Shown here: one piece after another, positions 12,001 to 21,459 of the stretch
Numbering within the stretch: position 1 is the stretch's first letter
Layout: every line of letters begins with the position of its first letter
Assembly (NCBI GenBank): GCA_019054805.1
Contig: JAHQIY010000012.1
Span: forward strand, 1,550,001-1,614,000
Origin: Brachionus manjavacas
Taxonomy: Eukaryota; Rotifera; Eurotatoria; Ploima; Brachionidae
Direction of reading: 5' to 3'
Length of the DNA stretch: 64,000 bases
Notes under the pieces: generated by a model
The model's database searches: none
Seen by the model: only the letters and a program-made list of their open reading frames with translations
What the model was told of the DNA's origin: nothing
Made by a program: the position numbers and the translations under genes

Positions 12001-14650
12001 ACATGAAAATAAAATACTTTGAACATTTATCGTTATAAAGCTAATTATTATTGTTTTTTTTTATTTGAAAATTTAATTTAGTAAGTCTAAATTAATTTTT
12101 ATAAGTTATTGATACAAATCAGTTGATTTGTAAAAAATATTTCATCAATTAATTGATAAAATAATCGAATTGTACCTTAAATGGTCATTTTTTGATGAAT
12201 TCAGAGAAAAAAATGGCTTTTTCATTTTTTAAAAATAAAGTATGTCTACACTAGATTTTTTGTCTTATTTTAACGCTGTAATGTTTTTTTTATTATGGAA
12301 AGTTTTTTTTAACCCTTTTTTTTGGAGCGAACTTTGCATGTAAATATGCACAACCTCTTTGTAAAAATTTGTAAAAATACAAAAATTAAATATAACACAA
12401 TTTTTTCATTGAAAAATCTTCCCATGGCAATTCAAGCCAAACTTGAACTCAGCTTTTTGAAAAGAGCATCCCATAGTTGCACATTCGAAAGCAAGCAAAA
12501 TTATTAGTAAAAATAAAAAAATTCGCCTCATTTAAGTTTATCAATTTTAACGTAATTATAAATTTAATACATAGACTTTATTTTTTATTAAATTAGATGA
12601 TATAAATCAATAGTAATTTTCGTTAAAAAATTTTAAAAATTTATTCAAAAAACATAAAATATCAAATAATACAATTATAAAATGAATTTCTCTCAATTAT
12701 TATGAAATCCATTGAAATTCTCGAAAACTATACTTCCTTGAGAAAAACTAGACACATTTTTAGAAAGCTCATTAAATTCTTTTCAAGAAAAATGGGGGTC
12801 AGTTGGGGGTCAGTCGTATAAAATTGGGGGTCAGTAGGGGTCAGGTTTTTAAAAATATAAAAATATTCAATTTTCACAAAAAATAATAATTTTGGAGAAA
12901 AAAAAATTTAATTTTCAAAAAAAAGAGAAAAATTCAAGCTAAATGATATATTAAAACTTTTGAAAATATTTTTGCTTTGCAAAAAAAATGGGGATCTGGA
13001 AATTAAAAATAACTGGGGGTCAGTGTTTTAGGAGAACCCTTTTAAAGTTGTGTGTTCGATTGAAATTGAAAGTGTGGTGGCTAGGGAGACCCTTATTAAA
13101 ATATTGGTAAACTTTTAATAATTAAAGATTTAAAAAAATATAAAAATGTAGGTTTTTTTTTAATTTTTATTCAAAAGAAAATTGAATAACTCTTTTTCTA
13201 AAGGTTTAAACTTAGTTCTATTTAAGTTTATTGTTAATAGCTTAAAAATTATTTATTGCAAATCAATCTTGACTAATAAATATTTTAAATCTTAAATTAC
13301 CAAAATTTTACCAATATTTTAATAAAAGTCTCCCTAACCACCACTTACTTTTTATTGTGCATTTTTCAAATTGTGCACTCATCAGAAATTTAAATCATTG
13401 AATTAAAACAAATCTGATTTTTAATAAAGTTAAATTGGTCTAGCTAATTAATTAATTAAATAATATATTATTATTAATTGTTAATTAACTAAAATAAATA
13501 ATTACCAAATATAAATAAATTTCAAAATGCCTTTTTATTTCCTCTTTTACTTCAAAATATTAAACAGTTTAAAACATTTTGGTTTTAAGAATTAATATCA
13601 ATATATAATTTTTTAAATAAATGGTTGTGTCCAACATGTTTACAAATAAGACTAAAGCCTGTTTTGGACACAATGAAAAAAAATTGGTCTAATTAATTGA
13701 TTAATTAATATTTTATTAGTAATTGTTAATTAATTTTAATGTATACATTTTTACTGGAATTTTTGCTATCATATAATTAGGGGTTAATAGACCGAGTTTA
13801 AAATAGAATTCACCCAAAACTTAAATCTTATCTGATTTAGAATTTTGTCAATATTTTTTGAAGAAATAAATAAAATTTTTCAATTAATAAAATTTATTTT
13901 TTAATTTTTTACTTAGGATAGAGTTTTCGGAGTTCAACTTGCAGTATGAAGCGAGCAAAAAATTGGATCATGACCACAAATGCTCGCTTGACCAAGTTCA
14001 AGACCGAATCCAAGTTTATGAAGCGAATCACAGTAAACGCGTTGAAGAACGCAGCTTTTATCTACACAAACTAAACTCACAACTAGACAAATATCTAGAG
14101 CTAAACAAAGAACTAGCTTCCCGATACAGATACATCAAATATTTTGCTTACAACAAGCGTTTGGATCTGATGAGTCAGATCGAAATAAAACTAAGTGCCC
14201 TTGTGAACATGAACGATAAACGTCAAGTCATATCACTACAGCAAAGAATGCACAATGCTCTAAAGGACTACTTTAAATTTCGAAGTAAAAAATTCTAAAA
14301 AAATACATTCATTTTTTATTTTAGTCAATTTAAATTTAGTTAAAAATGGAGAAAAAAATTATTTTGATCTGAAGGAAGAAAGAGAGTGCATTAGTGACGA
14401 TATCAATTCACTAGAGGACTTGCTCAAAAAATCAACAAGTCATATGGCAAGATTTTTGGAAAAGCAAACAGATTTTGAGCAAGTGCGACAAAAAGCATTT
14501 CAAAAAGTAATCAAACAAGAATTGATGGAACAACAACAAGCCGAAAGTTTAAAGCAAAGAGATTCAAATAGCCAACATGTAGACAATCAATTTGACTTTT
14601 CACAAGCTGGGATATCTATGAGAAATAGAAAAATGGCTTCCGCTGTTTAA
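39..14650 (+). CDS. Coiled-coil protein, 11 exons, 956 aa, CCDC178/CCDC175-like
   Basis: Exons read from splice signals and phase: 39-228, 274-412, 472-566, 613-1309, 4265-4418, 4475-4713, 6109-6286, 6339-6470, 9703-10055, 13917-14284, 14325-14650. Together they make 2871 nt with no internal stop. The ATG at 39 follows an in-frame stop at 30-32, which supports the start. Residues about 60-110 hold a conserved-looking block (LPDDW, YNF, RRSC-like ERKRSC, CVTKAINHLE). From about residue 140 to the end the protein is Lys/Glu-rich heptad-like coiled coil, ending in MASAV. The N-terminal block and the length resemble the metazoan CCDC178/CCDC175 group from memory; other long cilium- or sperm-type coiled-coil proteins are possible. 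Short introns are 40-59 nt; four introns exceed 1 kb and three of those carry recognisable mobile elements. The donor at 4714 (GTTGGT) is weak and is chosen because it alone keeps the frame into exon 7. A poly(A) signal AATAAA lies near 14692. No function can be read directly; a structural role is inferred. Confidence 0.8.
1550..2344. mobile_element. hAT-type non-autonomous element (MITE) with 8-bp target duplication
   Basis: Both ends carry an inverted repeat beginning GGGTCTTGT, with GTGATCAC-type palindromic motifs repeated in the subterminal zone. The 8-bp sequence AATATTAT flanks both sides (1542-1549 and 2345-2352), the target-duplication length of hAT transposons. The two arms match over about 80-100 bp, except that the left arm lacks about 26 bp present in the right arm between two GTGA repeats. 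No transposase domain is visible; only a 27-codon open stretch starts at 2012. It lies in intron 4 of the coiled-coil gene and abuts the 3' end of a minus-strand LINE coding region. Confidence 0.85.
2353..4025 (-). mobile_element. LINE fragment, reverse transcriptase and C-terminal region, CR1/L2-like
   Basis: The minus strand encodes a linker (EGDWKTKNL, then TARSRLDIIR) followed by a reverse transcriptase with FLDFAKAFDKIPH, GVPQGSVLGPLLF and the catalytic MYADDT. A thumb and C-terminal region follow (RPHLEFAVPIWNP, RRATKLVPEL, RRIRGDLIAY, NRIVPYWNF). The RT N-terminal part is damaged, with at least one frame change near 3650-3550, and no endonuclease is present, so the copy is 5'-truncated. 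The C-terminal pattern recalls CR1/L2-type elements; the clade is not certain. It sits antisense in intron 4 of the coiled-coil gene. Confidence 0.85.
4714..6108. other. Long intron of the coiled-coil gene, mostly unique-looking A/T-rich sequence
   Basis: No coding or mobile-element signature was found. The only notable item is a G-rich patch at 5047-5110 (GGGGTGCGGG, then TGGTTTAGGGATT), which resembles one at 59090-59150 in the Staufen intron. Confidence 0.5.
7375..9215. repeat. Complex imperfect inverted repeat flanking a LINE fragment
   Basis: Sequence at about 7640-7905 reappears as reverse complement at about 8945-9215 (shared landmarks include GTTTCATTTAACAGT and GAATTTAAACATTTAAAT). 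A second block at about 7375-7600 (ATGAAACAAAATATGTTTCA, then AGCATTGTGAA) is inverted at about 8745-8945. The order of the two blocks differs between the arms, so this is not a simple palindrome. It may be a foldback-type element rearranged around or after insertion of the enclosed LINE piece. It lies in intron 8 of the coiled-coil gene. Confidence 0.65.
7930..8760 (-). mobile_element. LINE fragment, reverse transcriptase C-terminal half
   Basis: Reverse-complement translation gives pieces typical of a CR1/L2-like reverse transcriptase: a CVPQGSVLGPILF-like block near 8460-8510, VRPHFEYGVTIW and VQRRATRLVPEY near 8110-8230, and a terminal NRVSSVWNDLP followed by INEIKNKLD near 7980-8080. Stops and deletions are frequent, including loss of the catalytic ADD region. 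It is antisense in intron 8 of the coiled-coil gene and enclosed by an inverted repeat. Confidence 0.8.
10781..12361. mobile_element. Candidate DNA element with inverted termini and a Cys-rich ORF relic
   Basis: The ends are inverted copies: AAAGAGGTTGTGCATATTTA on the left and a reverse-complement match ending at 12360, each followed inward by a TTCGCTCC block. Inside, the minus strand at 11350-11739 encodes 129 residues with Cys/His pairs (GCGKVSCRGN, KCNFCGYYY) and a run LPPFLLIETS. Further degenerate coding-like pieces lie up to about 12005 (NQVQVFGQGQLAADSEF; FCNECRKWKS). I do not recognise the protein. A clear target duplication could not be fixed, so the class is open. Confidence 0.5.
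12497..13036 (+). repeat. Dispersed repeat, copy 1
   Basis: This segment matches 24655-25165 in the same orientation over most of its length. Shared landmarks are TTCGCCTCATTTAAGTTTA, GAGAAAAACTAG, TTTTTAGAAAGCTC and a run of GGGGGTCAGT-type motifs ending at AGNAGNACCC. No coding capacity was seen. Confidence 0.65.
13074..13344. mobile_element. Small inverted-repeat element (MITE-like)
   Basis: The left end GTGGTGGCTAGGGAGAC and the reverse complement of the right end, GTGGTGGTTAGGGAGAC, match; the match continues inward through TTATTAAAATATTGGTAAA. The interior is A/T-rich and non-coding. No convincing target duplication was found, so the superfamily is unassigned. Confidence 0.6.
13434..13740. 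repeat. Direct repeat pair enclosing a short hairpin
   Basis: A block starting TTGGTCTA, then AATTAATTAATTAA and TTGTTAATTAA, occurs at 13434-13497 and again at 13682-13740. Between them, at about 13624-13676, TTGTGTCCAACA pairs with TTTTGGACACAA to form a hairpin. Confidence 0.5.
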
Positions 14651-14979
14651 ATTGAAAATTTCTAATGTAAATTATTATCGAAATAAATTTTTTCTCAAAT
14701 TCTCATTTTTAGTAAAAAAAATTCATTTATCCTAAAAAAATTACTGCTCAATAAAAAAATTTTGTGAAAACATCTAAATAGAATTCTTTTTAAGAAAAAC
14801 AAGGTTTTACCTGTTGCTCCGCTGCCAGAATAACTAAATTAAATGAAAAATAAATTAGTATTGATTATTTAATTGATTGATTTATTTTATTTATTATATT
14901 GAAAAATTCTTATTAAAAATTGATTTTAAATTTTTTTTTTCATAAGTGTTGATTAAATGATTTAAAGAATATTTCTGTA

Positions 14980-15287
14980 CAGTATGTCGCAAAAAGTTAG
15001 AGTCAAACTTTTTTTTTATTCTGATTATTTTTTTGTTCATTATTTCATTAACTCGGCTATTTCTCTTTCAGTCTTTGTCTGATTTATCAAAAAAAATGCA
15101 ATTTGCCATCTCTGTTGATCAGTTATTTTATTTTTACCCATTTTTCTCTATTTTGTTAGATTTTTAGGTAGTCTTACTTTAAAAAAACTATTATTTGAAA
15201 AAAATTCATAGTTAACTATTTTTTTAATTGCAAAAAAACAATATTTTTAATTTTTTCAACTTGATTCTAACTTTTTGTGGCATACTG
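14980..15287 (-). mobile_element. Tc1/mariner deletion derivative with a 33-codon transposase remnant
   Basis: Inverted ends CAGTATGTCGCAAAAAGTTA (left) and TAACTTTTTGTGGCATACTG (right) are flanked by TA on both sides (14978-14979, 15288-15289), as in Tc1/mariner insertion. On the minus strand 15141-15040 an ATG opens a 33-codon frame (MGKNKITDQQRWQIAFF, then KTEREIAELMK), which looks like the first helix-turn-helix of a Tc1-type transposase before the internal deletion. It lies between the coiled-coil gene and the LINE that follows. Confidence 0.8.
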
Positions 15288-15404
15288 TACAAACAACATT
15301 TCTTGTAAGATAAACTTGAATGAATGAATTTCAATGAATTTGAATGTTTTTTTCTTTTCTTAATTTTTTAATTAAAATCTAATTTTAGATTGCAAAAAAA
15401 GTAT

Positions 15405-15662
15405 AAATATTATGTAATCTAAAAAATGGATTAAGACAATTTTAAAAGCACTTTATTAAAGTTAGTTATCGAAAGTATATGCATGAAAATTTTACTTTTT
15501 TTCAGACATTTGAGTTTTAAATATTAAGATTATGTTAAAGATAATCCAGAATAAGACAATTTTTAAAGCAGTATATAATTAGATATTAAAGTTAGTTATC
15601 GTTAGTATATGTATGAACATTTTACTTTTTTCACACATTTGGGTTTTAAATAGTAAGGTTCT
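15405..15662 (+). repeat. Two tandem units of about 130 bp directly upstream of LINE ORF1
   Basis: Landmarks such as TAAGACAATTTT, AAAGTTAGTTATCG and CATTTTACTTTTTTC recur 130 bp apart (for example at 15461 and 15591). The second unit runs straight into ORF1 of the LINE, so these may be 5'-UTR monomers of that element; this role is inferred only from position. Confidence 0.6.
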
Positions 15663-16476
15663 CAAGACACATACCTTATTGAAAAGCACCTAATCTCAGA
15701 AGGAGTCTCCCCAACTGAAATTGTCAACATCTACGATGAATACATTAATGATCCTAATTTCAAGCACGTAAAATCTGGGACTATTCGAGCCAAACTTAAA
15801 TCTAATGCATCAAAAAACGAAAACTACCACGAAATTGTAAAAAAACTCCCATAAAAAACATACATACAAGGATACCCGGTCTCAATTGAAAGAGTTTGTG
15901 AACGCGTTGCAGGTTTTGTATGAGCACCGAACATAAAATAGCTGACTGTAAAATTAGACATTTAAAATGTACAAAATGTAATGGTAGTGGACACAAGGCT
16001 TCTGAATGTAATCTAGCCAAGGTTATTTCAAAGCACAATTATGATTACTTAATCGAAGATGTTGAAATCTATGAAAATGAGCTTGATGAAAGACAAATTC
16101 ATAATAGTACAGAAAATGATAATCTTTTTTCCACTTCAAATCAATGCAGCTATCTCACAAAACCAATAAAAAATCCGCAACTTGAAAAAATACCAAATAC
16201 AAAATTCAACCCAACCATTTTATGCTACCTCCAAAATTCAAACCAAACTCAAATGACCAGGTACAGCAACAGTTAAATGACCTAAACCATCAAACTCCGT
16301 TGGTTCAATCAACACCGAACAACCCAGCAAAATCTTTCCTCTTTATGCATGAAACTAATGCTTCAAACAGGGGTAGGAAACGAAATGAATCAAAGCTTAG
16401 TCCTAAGAACTTAAATAGTTCAGTCTCAAAAAAACAGTATCAAAGAAAAAAAACAAAAACTCTGCCAAAGTATTAG
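15657..16476 (+). pseudogene. LINE ORF1, gag-like, two CCHC zinc knuckles
   Basis: An N-terminal stretch DTYLIEKHLISEGVSPTE reads from about 15667 to a stop near 15852. The frame at 15908 onward then gives two knuckles with CX2CX4HX4C spacing: CRFCMSTEHKIADC and CTKCNGSGHKASEC. A further frame change lies near 16220-16276, after which the Ser/Lys-rich C-terminal part continues to 16476. This protein would bind the element's RNA. It is broken in at least two places. Confidence 0.75.
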
Positions 16477-16600
16477 AACCAAACGACAATCATTCAGTGT
16501 GTGAAGCGTCAAAATCAGTAAATCACAACACAAGCAATTAAACTTTAAACTTTTCTAATTACTTAAACTTTTTTATCTATTTATCCTAAATTTTTCTAAA

Positions 16601-19467
16601 ATGTTAATAAAATCCTCTTATGATCTTCCTTGCTTAAAGATTATCCACTGGAATTGTAACTCTTTAAATAACAAAAAGGAAATTTTTGAGTTTTTCCTCA
16701 GCAAGAACAATCCTGACATAGTTCTTTTGAATGAAATCAAACTTGATACTTCCAAGGCAAACTTTTTACTAAACATTCCTGGTTTTTCTTTTATTCATAA
16801 ATGTCGTAAACCAAGGGGAGGTGGTGTTGCCTTACTTATAAAGAACAATATTAAATTTTATCAGCTTAATGAACTCGATAAGTTTGACAGGGAGTTACTG
16901 GCTATTAGAGTGCCTGTAAAGTCAGGCTCTTTCAAAAAAGATATTAATATTATATGCTATTATCAACCACCAACAACCTACAATAATAAAAAACTTCCTC
17001 AAATATTAAGTATATCTTATATTGAAAATAACTTCGAATATTTTTTAATTGGAGGCGACTTAAATGCTAGGCTTTCTGTTTTAGGATCAGACATTTCAAA
17101 TGAAAACGGAAAAATAATAGAGAGTTTTTTGGATAGATCAAGATTTTTGTTAGCAAATGATGATTCTCCAACATTTACTATAAGTAATCGAAATTATAAT
17201 TCGATTCTTGATTTATTTCTTATTTCTAATAATTTAGGTTCTTTCTTTCATAGCTACGAAGTCTTTGACGATGACTTGACTAGTGATCATTATCCTATTA
17301 AACTTGAACTTGGTTTCGAATCCACTGAAGTTGGAATTAAAGAATCTAAAAAATTTAATTTCAAAAAAGCAGACTGGAAAAAATTTAGCCATCTTCTTGC
17401 CTCGAGTCAATTTTTAGAATCTGATTTTATTGCGGATATGAAAAATTTAGACCGAATTAATAAAAAAATAACATCAGCCATCTTTGACGCAGCCTCGGCT
17501 TCAGTTCCCAAATTCTCCTCAAAAAAATTTAAGGTTTTCTTCCCTCCAATTATCGTAACATTAATTAAAAAAAGAAAAGAGCTAAAAAAATTAAAAATAA
17601 AAACTGAAGAAACTATAACGGAATGTAACAAGCTAACAAATACCATTAGATTTGAAATTTCTAAATTTAAAAATTTTAAATGGCAAAATTTCTTAAACCA
17701 ACTTGGTCCTAATCCAAATTCATCACGTCCCTTTTGGCAAAAGATCAACTCTTTTAAAAAAAATTCCTCATCTCGACATATTCCTAATCTTATTTCGGAA
17801 TCTAAAGAGTATTGCGATGATATAGATAAGGGTGAATTATTTAAAAATATTTTAGCTAAAACTTTTTCTCAAGATAACGAGGACTGTTTTGATACTTCTT
17901 TCCAAATGGCAACTGGAAAGTATATTTTAGAGCAAGAAAATCTTAATTCTGGTTTATATTCTAAAGTTAATAATTATCCAAAAATTTCTCTAGAGGAACT
18001 TAAGAAAACATTGAAAAAGTTAAAGGAAGACTCAGCTCTTGGTCCTGATAACATATCCAACATGATGCTTAAAAACTTACCTGACTCCTTTTTAGTAATT
18101 TTGATTAAATTCTTTAATATATGTTTGTAATTAAATGATATTCCATCCTGTTGGAAAATTGCTAAAATTACTATGATACCTAAAAAAAAAATTAGCACCG
18201 ACCCGGCTAATTACCGCCCAATTAGTGTTACAAGTAGCTAAGGAAAAATTCTAGAAAGAATAATCACTAAAAGACTTTACATCTTTCTAGAAAATAAGAG
18301 TTTAATTTGTAAGGAACAATCTGGTTTCAGGCAGCATCGTAGAACTTCCGATAATCTTGTTTTCCTAACACAAAAAGTTTCGGAAACACTAACAAGGAAA
18401 AAAAAAGCTTGCACTCTTTTTTTTGATATTTCTAAAGCCTTTGACAAAGTTTGGCATATCGGTATCATTTATAAACTTATTAAAACTGAAGCCCCTCTAT
18501 ATATCATTTAATGGGTAAAAAATTTCCTAAATAATCGTAATTTCTTTGTTAATCTCAATAATTACGAGTCTGAGCATGTTAATATCGAAACCGGTGTCCC
18601 TCAAGGTTCGGTAATTAGTCCTCTTCTATTTTCAATTTTTATCAATGATATACCTAAACAAAGCTCAAAAAATACCTCATACTCTCTCTTGTTTGCTGAT
18701 GACCTAGTCACCATTTCATTTTCAAAAAATATGGAAACATTTCTAAACAGGTAAATGGTTACCTTAAAAACATTGAAATTTGGTTAAAAAAATGGAGGCT
18801 TAAGATGTCTCCTGAAAAATGCAATTATACAATCTTTTCTGGAAATCCCTCCAAAAATCAAAAGCTAAATTTAAGTCTTTTCGATAAGCAAATTCCATAT
18901 AGTAACTGTCCAATCTTCCTTGGGATAAAATTTGACGAAAACTTATGCTTTAAACCACATATTGAACTTATTCGATCTAGATGTCAAGACAGGATAAATA
19001 TAATTAAAATTCTTTCACACAAATCTTGGAATTTAAATAAAAAAACTCTATCGGGTATTTATAATGCTCTAATAGGGTCTTTAATTGATTACAGCTTCTT
19101 CATATTTAGTTTAGCTTCAAATACTAATTTTCATAAATTACAAGTACTCCAAAATATATCATATAAGGCGATTCATCACCTCCCATATGAAACACCCTCA
19201 GAAATCTTCTTTTTTTTTCTTGAAAATCAAAAAATTGACACAATCAAAATCAGATTTAAAAAACTCTTCATAAGATATGTTAAAAACTGTTTTCTCTTCA
19301 AAAATGAGCTAATTTTATCACTCATAAAGGACTATGAGGATGTTTTTGTTGAGAGCTCAAGAGAACCTGAAAAAAAGTCTCCCTTAGCAATTTTTGTGCA
19401 TGAATTTCCATGGGAGTGTCTTACAACAGCCAAATCTTTCAATTGTATAGAAGCTTCCCTTTCTTAA
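16601..19467 (+). pseudogene. LINE ORF2, endonuclease and reverse transcriptase
   Basis: From ATG 16601 the protein opens with an APE endonuclease fold: IIHWNCNSLNNKK, LLNEIKLD (metal-binding Glu), GGDLNAR and TSDHYPI (catalytic Asp/His). The RT follows with ALGPDNIS, a NYRPISVTSS block, FDISKAFDKVWH, GVPQGSVISPLLF and the catalytic FADD. Interruptions lie at 18128 (stop after FFNICL), 18239, 18509 and a frame change near 18750. The C-terminal part reads from 18805 to 19467 (FLGIKFDENL, LQNISYKAIHHLP). The motifs are intact, so the copy looks recently or moderately degraded. Confidence 0.85.
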
Positions 19468-19630
19468 TATTCCCATTTTTCTACATGTTTTTTAAATATT
19501 GTATACCCAATTTTGTAATACCTTATATTTGTTTCACTTTCTTTTAATATATGAACAATAGCTAAAGGAGTTTCTTTACTCAAAGTCTATTTAAATAATA
19601 AATAAACAATTAAAAAAAAAAAAAAAAAGA

Positions 19631-21377
19631 AAATACATTAAAATCTATTTTAGAATAAAAATGAAAAATTTACTAAGAATTCTTATAGTGATGTTCCGCT
19701 TTTTTTTTCAGCAATTAACGTCAAAAATTGTAAATTAATATTGTCCCATCTACTCTACACAAGGACCAAATGTAACTTACATTCGATCCTTGTGAAAATG
19801 TAAACAATTGAATTGTTTTGTAAAATTAAAATAAGTTAAAATATAATAAAAAGACAATTAAAGATTGATAAATTGTAAGAGGTGACATGTGCAAAGTATT
19901 TAAGTATTGAACAGTATTGAACAGCATTCAAGAGTATAAGTTTTTTATATGCAGGTCATTGCTTAGAGTATTAAATTAATATTTTAATTATCAAAAAATT
20001 ATTAAGTGTAGCAAATTTAGTAAATTTGTGACCAATTAACAATAAAGTGCAATTATATTAATTTAAGTTGTCAAAATAATTAATTTTTTATCATTTTTTA
20101 TTTCAGTTAAATAAATATTAAAATTGTGATAGTAATTGTGATTTATTTATTTATTTATTTATTCAATGAACGCCTTGTAGGCGATGTAAAAAAAAAAAAA
20201 AAAAAATTTTAAAAATAAAAATAAAATTAATAATCGTAAGACAAAAGAATTGAAACATCCGATAATTTTAATTTTAAATGTTAATGTTTACTACTTTATT
20301 TTAATTTCAATAATTATTATTCTTCTTTTTACTACATCGATTTGTGGAATAAATTTTATAATTAGAGAAAGTTTTATTAAAATTTGTGGATAATTTTATT
20401 ATCGTCCATTTTTTTCTATCAAATTTAAAATAAAAAATTATTATTATTGAAGATTTAAAAAATGCTACAAAATGTGAAATAAGAAATTTTTTTTTAAAAA
20501 CCTTAAAAAATTGTATTTCTTTTAATTGATTCATTTTTTGGGAAACGAGAAACATAAAAAAAATTAAGGATGACTTTAAAATATCTCCATAGTACTGTGA
20601 AAAAAAATTGGAAGCAAAATTCTAAAAAAAAATGTTAAAATATTAGATAAAAATTCATAATTTTATCAAGCTATATGATTTTTGGAAATTTCGTTTTTTT
20701 GGATATGACTCGACTGACTATGTTAGCTTTCAAAAATCATGTAGCTTGATTAAAGTATTAATTTTTATTAAATATTTTAGCATTTTTTTAAATAATTTAA
20801 TATTTTATAGCTAGGAATTGCAACGAGAAAGTGGAATTAAATGACAAAGTAAAATTTTCGAGCAAATTTCTTTTTTAAAATTTGATTAGATTATTTTAAA
20901 TTCGTAATTAAATTTTATCACAGACTTTTACATATAAAAAAATTACTTTATTGAGGTATTTTATGTTTTTTTTAAACTCATAAAGATGATTACAAGATAC
21001 AAGTTAAGTTTTTCGTGTTAAAAAGAGAGTGAGAAAAAAAAATTAATTAAATTTTCAAATTAAAAATTGAACTTAAAATTTTTTTATTTAAAAAAATAAA
21101 TTCTAAATTAAGATTTTATCATTTTTTAAAAAAAAAAATAAACTAAAAAAAAATATTTTAATTGCTTTTTTTGGATGTTTTCTTTTAATCTCAATTTACA
21201 TTCACTTAAAAAAGTTTAAATATTTTGTTCGCGGAAATTAACTTTTGATTAATTTATTCACAAATGTTTTCCATTAAATTAAATTAAATAAAAATAAGAA
21301 TTTTTGATTAGGATTTAAATATCATAAGAAAAAAAAACTACAATTCAATATTAATAATAAATTTTTTTTTCAATGGC
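19631..21377. other. Intergenic A/T-rich DNA with one palindrome
   Basis: No gene was found. At 19757-19794 the sequence ACAAGGACCAAATGTAA is followed at once by its near-perfect reverse complement, forming an 18-bp stem with almost no loop. A LINE-tail-like hairpin lies at 20140-20215. The rest is low-complexity A/T. Confidence 0.5.
20140..20215 (-). repeat. LINE/SINE 3' tail with CGCC/GGCG hairpin
   Basis: TTTATT tandem units lead to CAATGAACGCC, loop TTGTA, GGCGATGT and a long A run. The same arrangement recurs at 25390-25450, 57100-57165 and 60275-60415. In the sense of the parent element the hairpin comes first and the TAAA/TAA microsatellite last. Confidence 0.6.
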
Positions 21378-21459
21378 TTTATTAAATTAAAATCCAAATA
21401 TCAATTTTACGGAAATTTAATTAATTAACGAGACAAATAGTTTCTTGCAAGTGAAATTT

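Larger units (their letters stand above)
15657..19630 (+). mobile_element. Nearly full-length two-ORF LINE, Jockey-like
   Basis: The element has a gag-like ORF1 with two CCHC zinc knuckles, an ORF2 with an APE-type endonuclease and a reverse transcriptase, and ends at 19612-19629 in an A-rich tail. Both ORFs are damaged by a few stops and frame changes, so it looks old or inactive. The order ORF1, EN, RT and the motif GVPQGSVISPLLF suit the Jockey superfamily. Related pieces occur at 28915-29850, 30300-30490 and 59280-59975. A clear target duplication was not identified. Confidence 0.9.

Noticed and set aside
19757-19794. microRNA precursor
   Set aside because: The stem is only 18 bp with practically no loop, unlike a pre-miRNA.
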